A stretch of 64,000 nucleotides of DNA from Homarus americanus. Lineage: Eukaryota; Arthropoda; Malacostraca; Decapoda; Nephropidae. The stretch covers positions 4,802,596-4,866,595 of the forward strand of contig NW_024720711.1 of NCBI RefSeq assembly GCF_018991925.1, written 5' to 3'. The translations under genes were made by a program, and so were the position numbers. The notes under the pieces were generated by a model, which did not search any database, was not told where the DNA came from, and was given only the letters and a program-made list of their open reading frames with translations. Shown piece after piece: positions 43,901 through 58,372 of this stretch. The number at the start of each line of letters is the position of its first letter. The first letter of the stretch is position 1.

Positions 43901-46900
43901 CGTACTTGGTATTCAGTGTGCTGTGTACCAGGGTCCCGAACTGGTCACCAAGCCTGTGATACCCACTTTTACTTTTCAAAGATTACCTGAAGATTAGATT
44001 CCCCAGCTTATATCACCTAAAGATTAACCATCCTAACGCTAACCTTCTCATTTAACCTGACCTTCCTTCCTAAGGGTGGTTAATCTTCAGGTGGTATAAG
44101 CTGCATGGGGTGTGTAATCTTCAAGTGAATAGAATTGTTACTTGTGCCTGTGGTGCGTCAAAATTAGTATCTCGCTGACCTACAACTGACACACTGGCCC
44201 AGTCTTATAACTAGTCTCGTAACCGAGTATTGTATGGCTGCTTATGTTCACCTCCGTGCTCACCTTCATGACCTGACCGCTGGATGTTTTCAACCCACGA
44301 GGGTTATTTTTTCCCAAGTGTATAGTAGCTTAGTTTTGTTAGGCCTTGTTTTATTTTTAAGACGAGGAAAAATAGGGATCACCTGAAGTTTAGGCACCCG
44401 GACCAATTTAACCTGGTGATTAAATAATGGGGAGATTATACTAGGTTAGTGTTTCATCATTTGGAGGTATAGGAGTTTACACGTCCTCAATTAATGAAAA
44501 TTCCAAAGCACGAGCCCATGAGGAACCAGACTTCAGGAGCAATAGGGATCGGTTGTAAACAGGGCTGCCCAGTATGGGCCAATAGACCTGCTGCAGTTTC
44601 TTCCATTCATATGTTCTTTTGTCGATGTTTGGATGACTGCATGGAGCTGCAGCGGATGATGGATGGAGGAGTGAGTGACAAGATACGGCTGTCGATGGTG
44701 GACGGTCGGGTCGGCTATTTAAAGGTACCCGAGAGGGGCCGCCCCCCCCTGGGGTCACACGCCTCTGTTTTATAGTATACTGTGTGTTGGCTGTGATTTA
44801 TAACCTATTATGATGTATCGGGGACAGCGACCAGCGTGTTATCGGGCAAAATTTATGGTATTATCGTTTCGGTCATCCAGCTAATTTTAGGATTTTAAGT
44901 TACTACATTAGTTGGGCGGTAACACGTCAAAACCCACCGGAAAAACATAATTTCAACTTCTAACAAGGTGTATGACCGAAACGATAATTTTACCAAATTT
45001 ATTGAATTATGTTCAGTGTGTTATGAGAGGCTTACGTCACCACCTGCGTCACCTTGGCTACCTCTGAGCACTTATGTTTTACCACACAAAGGAAGTAACG
45101 TTGAAATATCTGACCTCACCGACTAGACGTCACCCTCGGGTTATAAGGTTGCTCTTGTTTGTGACGGTGGTTACGCCCCTAGGTAAGGCTGGTCGGTATA
45201 AGCGAAGCCTGTACTAACGAAAGCTTTATTAGAGTCCTTATTAAAATTGAGGTTACGTTTCCTATCACAGCTATTGTCCCCATTTTTGGAAGTTTAAGGT
45301 TTGTTGTGTATGTGTTACGAGCTTTTGTTCCTGAGGAGTAGTAAAGGCGATGTTGGAATGTACACTATATTATCAAACGCCAACAATAATCAAAACAATC
45401 GCCACACTCATACACCATTCGTAGTTACACAAATATCAAACAATACGCTAACAATCCCCACAATCCTACCACATACAAGGTACATAAAATATTACAAACC
45501 TACATTACATTCTCGGCCACAGTAACACAGTTTGCTATGACCCACAACTGACCAGTGACCACCAGCTCCACACTCTCGTCCGTCCAGCAAAGCTCTGCCT
45601 TCCTCCCTCCCTCGTGTACTGTACTGCTTCATTACACCTCCGTTCGAGATCTGAACAACACAGATACGGGGCTTCGGAATGCCTAACAATGAGCTCAAGC
45701 TGTGGATCATCCAATGAATCCACGATCCATGATTCAAGGTTCGGAACATCGAGTCGGGAGATCGAGTAGCGGGGCGGAGCAGTGGGTCGGGCAGCAGCCA
45801 ACACGGGTCGATGGTCAGGCACCAGTTGGGTCTTCAAGCTTGTTCTATATCCAGGTTCATAATAATGTGGTGCAGGACGTATTGTAAGTACTGTACTGTA
45901 CTCATATTCTGCACAATGTTTACTAACGACAATACTAAAAATTAGAAAGGCAGGACAGAACCGTACTAGGAAGAGACCAAGACAACTCGACAAGTATGTT
46001 ATCCACTGATGCAGTATACTGTATAGGCCATAGGATATAAGTATTCATGTGTGTGTCTCCGGTGTTCTCGGATTTGACATATGAAGAAGTTGAGAACGTG
46101 TTTGGCAGGAATCCAGTCAAACCATGACGTCACATTTGACGCAACTGTGTTTATTATCACCTCGAGTTTGTGTCACCGTAAACGACGACTTGTTGATTTC
46201 TTATTGTAAGAGCTGTAGCTTGTGACTACCCCCCCCCTCCTCCCCATTCTCACACTGACGTCTGGAGGCGCTCATAAAATCCGTTTTGCCAGGTCGTGTT
46301 TCATCACCTGCCAGACGTTATTTATTGGTCATATAGTCCCTCAACCTAAACTGACTATGAGGACTGGAACTTGTTAAGACTGGGTCTTAATGTTAAGGTT
46401 AGGTAGTGGACCATTAGGACTTGGCGCCCATTTGACCAAGGCCTCGTCACTGACCTCACGTGTGGGCGATGTTAATGGTTATGTTAGTCGGCCTAATACA
46501 TCCTGATTAATGATTTTATGTTCTCCAAATGTGTGTGTTTACACTGAGGGGCTTACCGCTAACCACCCCCGCACTACAGTTGACACCAGTTCCTGTCCAG
46601 TTCCCTGTAAACAGGGAAACCAGATACCAGATGAACAACGATGCCATAGAGAAATCCGACTGCGAGAGAGATTTAGGAGTAATGATAAGTAGGAACCTTA
46701 AACCAAGTAAACGATGTGTTTTTGCTCGTAACAAGGCTAATAAAGTACTTGGGTTCATACAAAGGAGTGTTAGTTAAAAGACTAGCGAGGTCACCCTAAA
46801 ACTGTATCTTGCGCTTGTGAGACCACACCTGGACTACGCAGTTCAGTTCTGGTCACCGTATTACAGAATGGATATAGAATCCTTGGAAAGAATTCAGAGG

Positions 46901-48308
46901 AGAATGACAAGACTAATCCCGGGCATTCGGAACCTTGAGTATAGATACAGGCTAAAGCATCTTAATTTGCACTCCCTCGAGAGACGTAAAGCGAGGGGCG
47001 ACCTGATAGAGGTGTATAAGTGGAAGGCAGGGCTAAACAAAGGGGACATTACAAAGATACTCAAACTATCCAACCAGGAGCGAACTCGTAACAATGGTTT
47101 TAAATTAGATAAATTTAGATTTAGGCGTGAAATCGGTAAACATTGGTTTGGAAACAGAGTAGTGGATTAATGGAACAAGTTACCAAATATCATCATTAAC
47201 TCGAATACGCTGAATAGCTTCAAACATAGGTTGGATGCTTATATGAGCAATAGGGGTTGGGTATGAACGGGACTGCCCAGTATGGGCCAATAGACCCGCT
47301 GCAGTTTCCTCCATTCTTATGTTCTTATGTTCTCTACACGCGAGGTAAACAACTAAGATAAGAACATAAGAACATAAGGCGTGAAGATTGTGCCTCACCT
47401 ATATAACTATTTATTTATTTACCTACTCACCTATTTACTTGTACTTCTTGTCAGTTTACTGGCCTTCGTCAGTTGTCTTGTGTCAGCAGCTGGCCTCTTG
47501 GCACACACTGAAGGTGGTGAGGGTCATGTTGATGGGAACTGATAATCAGTCTCTAACATACGTACACATACATACGTGTACCAACATTTTGTGTAGTTTT
47601 CATATGTGAATAATTGAGTAATGTGGTGAAGTAAAATAGTACAGTAGCAATTATAATAGAAACAGTAAAGTTTATAATAAATAGTGATAAAATAATAATA
47701 GTGTCTTATGAGAGAAGGGGGATGTGAATTACAACAATGATGTGTGTGTGTGTCACTTCCTGCACCACTGGCGTGTAATAATAGACTCAAGGGGGGGGGG
47801 GTGAACAGGACAGAACAGGAGAGTTGGCACAAGGAAGAAAAGAGGATGGTGGAGGAATGGAAGTGGTGGAAGGGGGTCCAGGGTGTCTTCATCAGGGGAG
47901 TAGGGAGGGAGGGGGTAGTGTTGCCAATTGGCAGCGTGTTACACATCACATGAGATGACCTTAATGAATATTGTTGTCATTATTAGGAGTAGCTGTGGTC
48001 GTAGTAATAATTGTTATCCAAAATTGTAATGATTATACTGTATTTTTTTTTTACTTTGAACATGTGCTTTTCTCATTACTGGAATGTGGTGGTTGTGATT
48101 AGAGGCAGGAGTACCAACAGACTGGAGGACAGTGACTTGTGCTGGTCACCCTAATGTTGGGTTATATTGAGCAGTGTGTACCAGTTTTCCCTGCTTGACA
48201 CAACAGATAGCCAGGGAGATAAATTAACTAATTACTTACAGAGAGGAGAGAGAGAGAGATATCATCCCTCAATTAATGGCAAAATGACTGATCTATCTGC
48301 ATTGTTTA

Positions 48309-48365
<57 letters not shown>

Positions 48366-51300
48366 TGTCGTTAGTATCATCATTGCTTCAAGATTGAGTG
48401 AGCTTCTCGAGTGTTTTGCCATTGTTTTTATGAATGGGTGGGAACAGCAGTTGAATGGCGGGGCAGTTGTTTACGTCTGTTTATCGTAGTGGCTGAGTGT
48501 AGGACCTGTATCAGCCGACTGTCTTCTAGGACCTAGGTGACCACTGTTGCCTCATCATCGTCGTATTATTATTATTAATTTTTTTTTGGGGGGGGGTGGA
48601 TTTTATATTTTTTTATTAAGTTTTTATTTGCTGGTATGGAAATATCGTGGCTCTCACGGTGCCCAAGCCTTATCACCCAGAAGCATGTTGCCCTCAATCC
48701 CCTACTTAGATAATCCAGGTGGGCGTTACGTATACACACACACACACACACACACACAGAGGGAAGATAGGCATGTCTCCCAACTTTTTTTTATTTTAAA
48801 CGTGATACTTTTCTTTGAAGAGTAATACCCAAGAAATACAATATATATTACAGTCATCGATAACACATGTTCTATAGATTTATATGATTACATTACATAT
48901 AGGTTGAGCATTATCTAGGCTCATTTCCGAGGCTGTTCTGGGCCACCATCTGCACTGTACGCTCTCACGTGTGGGAGAGTTATGGGGAGAGTTTGGCAGG
49001 TGAGTGGTGGGGGTTAAGGTTTTCCCACGGTGATAGCAAGGCTTACGCCACACACACACACACTCCGGATGATGAACTTAAGCTGATTGTGGTAAATGTC
49101 TGGTGTGGGGGGGGTTCCTTCATTGGTCAGGTCAAGGAACCCTCAGGAGACGAATGTTTGTCTTCCTTTATAAATTGTCTTTATTTTTTCTTCTCCCTCT
49201 TCTTTTAATGGATTTGCTCTTGTCTTTTATTTTCGTCTCCGTTTAGCTATCTCTCCTTTCTGTCTTCCCTCCCTCCTCCCTTTCCCCTCTCCTCTCTACC
49301 TCCCCTCTTCTGTCCCACCTCTCCCCATCCCTCCGCCTTCTCTCCACCTTTCTCTCTGTTCCCCCCCTTTCCATCACCTCCTCCGCCTCCTCCTGTGCTC
49401 TCTCTCTCTCTCTCTCTGGTTCCTCCTTCACCAACTCCTCCTCTGCACTCTTCCCCGGGCACGTCCTCAGTGACATGCTGCTATTATTAAGAAACTCATG
49501 ACGTGTGTTGTAACAGTGAGTGTGCTGATCTGTCATGCTGATTATACCCTCTTCTTTTCCTCGCCTCTTCCTCCTCTCTCCCTCCTCCTCCCGTCTTCCC
49601 TTTCCTTCCTCTCCCTTCCTTCTATACCATCTCCTCCTCCTCTACTCCCCCCTCCTCCCTCCCTCCTACCCCCCTCCCCTACCTCTCCCCTCTACCTCCT
49701 CCCCCTCTCCCTCCCCACCTCTCCCTCTCTCCCCCCTCTCCCCCTCCTCTCTCCTCCTCTACCCCTCCTCCCTCCTCCCTCTACCCCCTCCTCTACCTCT
49801 CCCCTTCTCTACCTCTCCCCCCTCCCTCCTACTCCTCCTCCTACCCCCGCAACAGATAAATACCCTTTCAGTGACTTGGTGTTGATAGTGAAGAGGAGAG
49901 TCGTGTAAGGCGCGTGTGTAGGTATGTTGTGGTGACCGGACGGGCCGCTACTCGCATGATAAGGGGGCTAAACCTAACCGAACCTAATTCTAACCTAACC
50001 TAACCTATATCTAACCGAAACTAATTCTAACCTAATTCTAATCTATCACTAACCTGACCTTCTCCCTAAGTAGCATAAGGGTGGTTAATTTTCAGTAAAA
50101 ATATATATATATATAGAATGTAGGCAGCTTGTGTCGTGAAGTTGGCTTGATCATCACTACCAGCAGGAAGATACAGGGAGCTGACTATAGAACCATCCAC
50201 CCTAATAGTCGTGTCTTTTTTTCCCCAGGCCTATATACATTCTTATTAATGGGTGACTAGTTGTAGGCCTATACGAGTGTTAAAGACTTGTAGCTGTAAA
50301 AGGTCCAGGGATGAGACTGTCTTGGTCCCGGGGATGTAAGGTCGAAACTCAAGGGTTTATATGGCAACGTTCACGTATCACCTGTTCAACCTTAACTAAA
50401 CAAACTCGTTCACTTAGCACCTGTTAGGCGACGCCATTAATGCAGATAGTCAGTGTAAATAGACCAAGGTTATATATTAATTTTGGTGGATCTTTATCTA
50501 TTAAGAATACCACACGTGTTACACACCCATGCTCCGCTGATGAGGTCAGGAGAACACCATCCATGTGTTAGGGAATTGTCAGCCGTCAGTTAATTGTCCT
50601 GCTGATAACACTGGCTGATGAGGGGAATGATATAATGCTTGGCTTTTGAGTCAGTCTGTAGTAAATACTTGTGTTGTGATAATGGTCTGGGGTATAATGA
50701 TTTAATCCCTTGAGTATGATGATCTAACCCCCTTTAAGTATGATGATCTAACCCCTAAGTATGATGATTTAATGATTTAACCCCTAGAGTATGATGATTT
50801 AACTCCTTGAGTATGATGATTTAGCTCCTAAAGTATGATGATTTAGCTCCTAGAGTATGATGATTTAACTTCTAGAGTATGATGATTTAACTTCTACATA
50901 GAGTATGAAGATTTAACCCCTAGAGTATGATGATGTAACCCTAAGAGTATGAAGATTTAACCCCTAGAGTATGATGATTTAACTTCTAGAGTATGATGAT
51001 GTAACCCCTAGAGTATGATGATTTAACTTCTAGAGTATGATTTAACCCCTAGAGTATGATGATGTAACCCCTAAAGTATGGTGATTTAACACTGAGTATG
51101 ATGATTAACCCCTTGAGTATGATGATTAACCCCTAGAGTATGATGATGTAGCCCCTAGAGTATGATGATGTAGCCCCTTGAGTATGATGAGGTCTGTACT
51201 CCAAGTGTAAAAAGTCCTTTATAACCTGTACTCAAGACATCGCGTTATCATCAGTACTCGACTAATGCATTGTACTCTGGTATCGTACTCAAGAGTTTTA

Positions 51301-54300
51301 AAGATATCATCAGGAAATATCCACTCGGAAGATATCAGTCTTCAAGGGGTGCATTGGTCTCGATAACATTAGCGAGGACAGACAGACAGACAGACTTGGT
51401 GATTCAGATAACTTAATTTACCCAAGATTTTTTTTTTTTCATGCACCGACGGTCCCCATTTCTCCGACGTTCCTCCCTCCCCAATGTCACCACCCTGACG
51501 TCACCCCTCCCATCTCCTCCCACAAAGTACTTATTAGAAAACGGATATAGAATTAAAGAAAACGCGGGGTCATCTACCGCTCTCTATGTACTGGCAACAA
51601 CATGTGTTTTAAATATAGCAACGATACACTTCCTAATATGGCTTCTTAAAGTCTCGGATTCTTAAAGGTTATTTACTTAAGCTGCGACACAAGAGTAAAT
51701 TCTATTAAGGTTCCTGTCTTGAGTCTTAATTTTCCTAAGTGGCTTCTCCAATTAATGTAGATTGACACACACACCCTCGTTTTCACTTACGATATCCTCT
51801 CATTTGCCTGAGGGTGAGGAGGGGAGTAACAGGGTTGGGGGTGAGGGTGCCAAAGGGCTGTCAGAGGGTGCCAAAGGGGTAGTGGTGGGAGGTGCCAGGG
51901 AGGAGGAGGAGGGTGAGGGTGCCAGGTTAAGTAAGGGATGGAGGAGGAGGGTGGGGGTAAGAAAGAAGAGGGTGCTAGGGTAAGGAGGAAGAGGGTGCTA
52001 GGGTAAGGGAGGAAGAGGGTGCTAGGGTAAGGGAGGGAGGAGGAAGAGTAGTAGGATGCTAGAGTAAGGAGGGAAGGTGCCATGATGGGGAGAAGAAAGG
52101 AAGAAGGGGATGCCAAAGGTGGGGAGGGGAGGGAAGGGAAGGGGAGGGAGAGGAGTGTTGAACGCCGCCCTCCCCAAGTGGCATTGCGTGAGTGCTGGTG
52201 CCAAGACTCCGCATTGCTAGTGGCCTCCCAGATGGTGCCACTGACCACCTAGCTCTAACCGGTTCTGAGAGAGGGGGTAGTGGTGGTTGGGGGGGTGGAG
52301 GGAGAGGAGTTGAACGCCGCCCCCCAAGTGGCATTGCGTGAGTTAAGACCTCGCAGTGCTAGTGGCCCCAGTGATGGTGCCACTGACCACCTAGCTCTAA
52401 CCGGTTCTGGAGAGAGGGGGTAGTGGTTGGGAGGGGGGTCGAGGTAGTGAAGCCAGAATCGTGGTAGTGTGGTTGGATCGTGGTAGATAGGTAGGGTTGT
52501 GGTTAGAGGGTCGTGGTAGAGAGGTTGGATCGTGGTAGATAGGTAGGGTTGTGGTTAGAGGGTCGTGGTAGAGAGGTTGGATCGTGGTAGAGAGGTTGGA
52601 TCGTGGTAGATAGGTAGGGTTGTCGTTAGAGGGTCGTGGTGAGAGGTTGGATCGTGGTAGATAGGTAGGTAGGGTTGTGGTTAGAGGGTCGTGGTAGAGA
52701 GGTTGGATCGTGGTAGATAGGTAGGTAGGGTTGTGGTTAGAGGGCCGTGGTAGCGCAGTCGAAGTCATGATAGTGAGTGGTAGGGTAGTCGTGGTGGTAG
52801 TCAAAGAGTCGTACTGAAGGAGGGAGTACTACCCTCTACAGACACACGACCATCCCACAACCCCACTAGTTTCCTCTTCCTACAGTACGACCCCTCAAAG
52901 GTATTACTATCACTTCAGTACGTCCACCCATCCCCATAAGTACCGTATTGACGTGGGGTTGGTGGTTTAACTCAAGGGTAAGGGGGTGTAACTCAAGGGT
53001 AATGGGGGTGGGTAACTCAAAGGTAATGGGGGTGTGGGTAACTCAAGGTATGGGGGTGTGGGTAACTCAAGGGTAATGGGGGTGGGTAACTCAAGGGTAA
53101 TGGGGGTGGGTAACTCAAAGGTAATGGGGGTGTGGGTAACTCAAAGGTAATGGGGGTGTGGTTAACTCAAGGGTAATGGGGGTGTGGGTAACTCAAGGGT
53201 AATGGGGGTGGGTAACCAAAGGTAATGGGGGTGTGGGTAACTCGAGGGTAATGGGGGTGGGTAACTCAAAGGTAATGGGGGTGTGGGTAACTCAAAGGTA
53301 ATGGGGGTGTGGGTAACTCAAGGGTAATGGGGGTGGGTAACCTGCAATGGGGGTGTGGGTAACCAAAGGTAATGGGGGTGGGGTAACTCAAAGGTAATGG
53401 GGGTGGGTAACTCAAAGGTAATGGGGGTGTGGGTAACTCAAAGGTAATGGGGGGTGTGGGTAACTCCAAGGGTAATGGGGGTGTGTGGTAATCAAAGGTA
53501 ATGGGGGTGTGTGGGTAACTCAAGGGTAATGGGGTGTGGGTAACCAGGGGTAATGGAGGTGTGGTTAACTCAAGGGTAAAGTGGGTAACTCAAAGGTAAT
53601 GGGGGTGTGGTAACTCCAAGGGTAATGGGGGTGGGTAACCAAAGGTAATGGGGTGGGTAACTCAAAGGTAATGGGGTGTGGGTAACCCAAAGGTAATGGG
53701 GTGGGTAACTCAAGGGTAATGGGGGTGGGTAACCTGCTACGACGCAACATGACAAAGATGACCAAGATCACAACTCAAGATTCATACGTAAACATTAACC
53801 TCGTCTCTTATTATTCAATTAAGTAGTAAAATTAATGTACGAGTCTTGAGAAAATTAGAGCCAGAATGCCTTTTGGTGACTCATGAGTTGATTGTAAATT
53901 AGTTTGGTACGTTCACGCATCACCGATTAGGAGCGGGAAAATTTGAAATGCAAGAATCTCGTTTAATCCGTCTTCCTGTCGTAACTTTTAAATGAGTTGG
54001 GTATATGCGTCCTCACATCACTGGAGACATGGTGATCTTTGTGTAGTCTGATCGAGCTTTGTGTTGTGGGAGGGTGGTGGTGGTTGTGTTGTGGTGGTGG
54101 TTGTGTTGTGGGAGTGTCATGAAGGCGGTGTTGTGTTGGTAGGAGGAGGAGGAGAAGAAGAAGAGTGTAAGCTCTGTAGTAGTAGTAGTAGTGGTTGTAG
54201 TAGTAGTTGTAGTAGCAACAGTAGGAGGAGGGTGGAAGCTGCCTCCATGTTGATCTGTCCTCCAGGGTTGGTTGGCCCAATCAGTCTTGCCACACGTCAA

Positions 54301-57300
54301 TAAATCGATTACTAAAATATCTTCACAGGATCTGTTTGCCTTCGTACGTGACGGTGTGGTGATGACGGTAGTAGTAGTAGTGATGGTGGTGGTAGTAGTG
54401 ATGATGCTTGTCTGTGGTGGTGGTAGTTGTGGTGATGCTTGTATGTGGTGGTGGTAGTTGTGGTGATGCTTGTATGTGGTGGTGGTAGTTGTGGTGATGC
54501 TTGTAAAGTGGTAGTTGTGGTGATGCTTGTATGTGGTGGTGGTAGTTGGTGATGCTTGTATGTGGTAGATGTGGTGATGCTTGTATGTGGTAGTTGTGGT
54601 GATGCTTGTATGTGGTGGTGGTAGTTGTGGTGATGCTTGTAAGTGGTGGTGGTAGTTGTGGTGATGCTTGTATGTGGTGGTGGTAGTTGTGGTGATGCTT
54701 GTGTGGTGGTGGTTGTGGTGATGCTTGTATGGTGGTAGTTGTGGTGATGTTTGTATGTGGTGGTGGTAGTTGTGGTGATGCTTGTATGTGGTGGTGGTAG
54801 GTGGTGATGCTTGTAAGTGGTGGTGGTAGTTGTGGTGATGCTTGTATGTGGTGGTGGTAGTTGTGGTGATGCTTGTAAGTGGTGGTAGTTGTGGTGATGC
54901 TTGTATGTGGTGGTAGTTGTGGTGATGCTTGTATGTGGTGGTGGTAGTGTGGTGATGCTTGTATGTGGTGGTGGTAGTTGTGGTGATGCTTGTATGTGGT
55001 GGTGGTGTTGTGGTGATGTTTGTATGTGGTGGTGGTAGTTGTGGTGATGCTTGTATGTGGTGGTGGTAGTTGTGGTGATGCTTGTAAGTGGTAGTTGTGG
55101 TGATGTTTGTATGTGGTGGTGGTAGTTGTGGTGATGCTTGTAAGTGGTGGTGGTAGTTGTGGTGATGCTTGTTGTGATCATAGGGGGGGCATACAAGACA
55201 CAACTCTACTGCCCATTGAGCTCAAACCAACAATCCACATGGCAGGTGAGCTCTGTATCCACTGGCCGCTACATCCCATTACTGTGTCTATACCAACTAC
55301 CAATCATCTTGTAGGAATGGTAACCGTTGCTGATGACGGTGGTAATGGGCGGAGCTTAGGTGAGACGTCAGGTGAGAGTTGCAAGAAAATATTAAGAAGG
55401 AAGACTCAGATTAGCCCCGCGAGGAGGCTAGTTTATTGGGCACCCCCTTTGCATCCCGTGCAAGGCGAAGCGCAAAAGCGTTTACAGCGGCCAACAGGGA
55501 AGGTGAAGGAGATAGGTCACGCTGATGACCTCTTGACTTTGGGCGCGTGGTTGGGATAGTGTGACGAGGCACCTTCAGGCACTCGGGCCCTTAACTGCAG
55601 GAGTCAAGAAGGCAAGCATGAACTCCGCATACTTTCCTGTTATTAATTTTGAATGATAACAGTAATGATAATAGTAACCATTAATAATAATACAGTACTC
55701 AATACGACTTAAGTCAGTTATTATTCTTTATATTCAACCCTTCCTGTTACATAGCTCTTTCAACCGTACGTAAGCCTAAGGTATAAATAATTAGACTTGC
55801 AACACCACATATGAAGCAGACATTGTACAGTACACACACCCGCCATTTACTCCTGTGTGTTGTGTGAATTAATCAGGTGAGGGCGGAGAGTGAAGAGCCC
55901 CCCCCCTGTAGTAAAACAAGTTCCTAGTTCTGTTGTGTGGTGTATGTTGTCAGTTGTGGGTTTGTTTGTCTCTTGTTTTCCTACCTACTGTTGCCTTGTA
56001 CACGTGACACTACTACTACTACTACTTTTTTTTTTAACAACGTGGCCTCCAGCCTCCCATAGCCACACCTTCGCCACCATTTTATTACCTTAACATTAAA
56101 TATCCTAATACATACTACTACTATACTTCTTCTTCGCTGCCACTCGGAATCGAGTATGACGACCATCCAGCAGTGATACGAGTTATTAGGGATGTCACCT
56201 TCATTGGTGAGTTTTGAGGTGACTAAAGAGGCCGATACTGGAGGGCGGTGGCAGCGTCTTTCGGGCGTTGGCGCTTGTCTGCCTCGGTTTGCAGTCGGGC
56301 TAATTCTAAAGTATTGGCACCTTCTCGTGTGGTGCGAGGCTACCATTATCCATGAACAAATACACTGGACTGGCCATGTTACCCGCATGGACGACAGTAG
56401 GCTGCCAAAGCAGCTTCTTTACAGTCACCTAATAAATAGTAAACGTAACGCAAGCGGGCAACTGAAAAGGTATTAGGATAGTCTTAAGACAAACCTGAAA
56501 AAGTGCCAAATCGACCCTCTCACCTGGGAGACGATTACTCCACATCTCGCACGCAAAGATCTCATTTGACACGTGATATGTGATGACTTAACAAGATGGT
56601 TTCCTCTCTCTATCTTATCTCAACTCATGTGTTTAGGTATGTGTCTGTTCATCTGTGTTGGATCCGTCTGTTTGAGTGTAAAGCTTTGTTGTCTCGACGA
56701 CTATTTAATGTGATCTTGGTGTCTTAAATCCGGGTTGTGGTGTGTGAGCGCAACTGTGCTGGGGTGAGTAAGAGTAAATGAGGGCAGGTGTGCTAGCGGG
56801 GAGGGGGGTCATAAGGAAGGCAGTACCTGTATCTCATTATCGACCGCCCCACCCGTGAAAGCTGAAGTCTGACCTCAGAATTTAGTTTTTTCTTCACCAT
56901 AACGGAATGAGAGAGGAGGCATGCAATATACGGTGCAGTCTTAATGCAATTTGGACGCCATCTTGGTCGCTGTATTTTGTATAAGAACTTAAGAAAATAG
57001 TTCTGCAATAGGCCTGTTGGCCTGTGCATGGCAGCTCCTGTCGAGGGTTACAACCACTCTCTATAGGATTCTTAAGACATGCATTCCCGTCACTGTGGAT
57101 GAAAAAAAAATATCAGCTTAGAATTGACTCGGTGCAATTTCAACGCCATCATAAAGGAAAGTGGTGTATTGTGGTGATAAATAGGCAAGAGACCTGAGGC
57201 GGCACAGTGTCGCAGCAGCTAACATTATACATCACCATGCAGCTGCCCTTTATACACACAACTTTGCATTGTTAAAGGAGATGTCTGGACATACAGGTGA

Positions 57301-58249
57301 TCGTAGTAGTTAGCGCTGTGCATCTACCTATTGTGTACCTTCATGACGAGAGAGTAAAGATTGAGATGAATAGGGAATGTGAAGAGGTCATGTTTGAAGT
57401 ACAGCGTTGGCGCGATGTTGTCTTAGGTGAGTGAGTGAGTGAGAGAACTTCGAACCTCTGAACTTGATCGCCTCAAGTAGACTATCTCCACCAACTCCTT
57501 CACGACGATGGTGCCACTTTTCATATTTTATTTGGGTAACTGCAGAGGCGACCCCGGACACAAGAGGTTATACATACGCACGCACGCACACACACACACA
57601 CATCCATCCATCCACCCCCACATACACACATCCATCCAGTCATCCACCCCCAACACACACACAGTTCGCAGTAAAACTCACATACAGTATTGGTATTTCC
57701 CAAATGTTCTTCATGAAGTTTAGAAGGAACTAAAAATCTTAACATTCATGGTATTTTGTGAGCAGAGCGACAGATTAAGTACTGGAAGAGCATGAGCAGG
57801 GGAGAGGCAGAGTGACGCGAAGTAGCAGGTGTAACAAGAGGAGGATGTTGATGTGTGTGTGTAGATGACTGGAGGTGCAATAGTGGGTCCCGTTACCTGT
57901 AGGTGGGTGAAAAGAATCTGTGCACTTTAATATATAAGAATCATGGAGTAAACCAAAAAAAAGTTGTTTTGCGGTTAGTAATAATGTTGGTTGAAGGGTG
58001 AGAGACGTGTTGCAATTGCACAAGTAACAGAGCGGGGTTGACAATTTCGTCCAAGCAACATTAAGTTGATGTTTTAGTGTACGTGAGAATATTCACATTT
58101 CAGACGGCGTGTTTGGATTATTTTGAAGCTTCAGTGATGTGGGTTGTTTTCTTCAGTACAATACATATCCCAGTCGAAATAAATCTTTGACGGCGTTAGG
58201 TTGTATTGGTTTAAAATAAACTTACTGTTAACCATTTTATATATATATT

Positions 58250-58302
<53 letters not shown>

Positions 58303-58313
58303 CATTTAACATT

Positions 58314-58372
<59 letters not shown>

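Larger units (their letters stand above)
40905..46500 (+). other. TTD14 intron 1, left part
   Basis: 5.6 kb. Recognised: inverted-repeat elements at 43984-44135, 44378-44440 and 44849-45000, and a LINE tail at 44530-44625. The remainder is non-coding with short CCTAACC words. A 67-codon minus-strand frame at 42470-42673 sits in repeat-like sequence and was not recognised. Confidence 0.7.
47380..49240 (+). other. TTD14 intron 1, low-complexity part
   Basis: Holds a G-rich run (47790-47800), an (ATT)n array at 48308-48364, a poly-T/poly-G stretch (48578-48597) and an (AC)n array (48733-48758). No gene. Confidence 0.7.

Noticed and set aside
45492..45993. 152-codon minus-strand frame and its overlapping 85-codon frame
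   Set aside because: No recognisable domain, no homologue that I know, overlapping open frames on both strands; likely chance.
49498..49908. Ser/Pro/Leu-rich frames on plus and Glu/Arg-rich frames on minus
   Set aside because: Artefacts of the polypyrimidine tract, which has few stop codons in any frame.
50691..51190. CRISPR-like regular repeats
   Set aside because: The units are contiguous with no unique spacers and vary in length; a minisatellite in a eukaryotic intron.
52966..53738. CRISPR-like regular repeats, second array
   Set aside because: Same reason: head-to-tail 25-bp units, no spacers, no cas genes.
52397..53771. Thr/Pro-rich minus-strand frames
   Set aside because: Translations of the 55-bp and 25-bp minisatellites.
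54013..55203. 396-codon minus-strand frame rich in His, Thr and Tyr
   Set aside because: It is the translation of the 31-bp minisatellite; all frames across the array are open because the unit lacks stops. No domain, no splice context.
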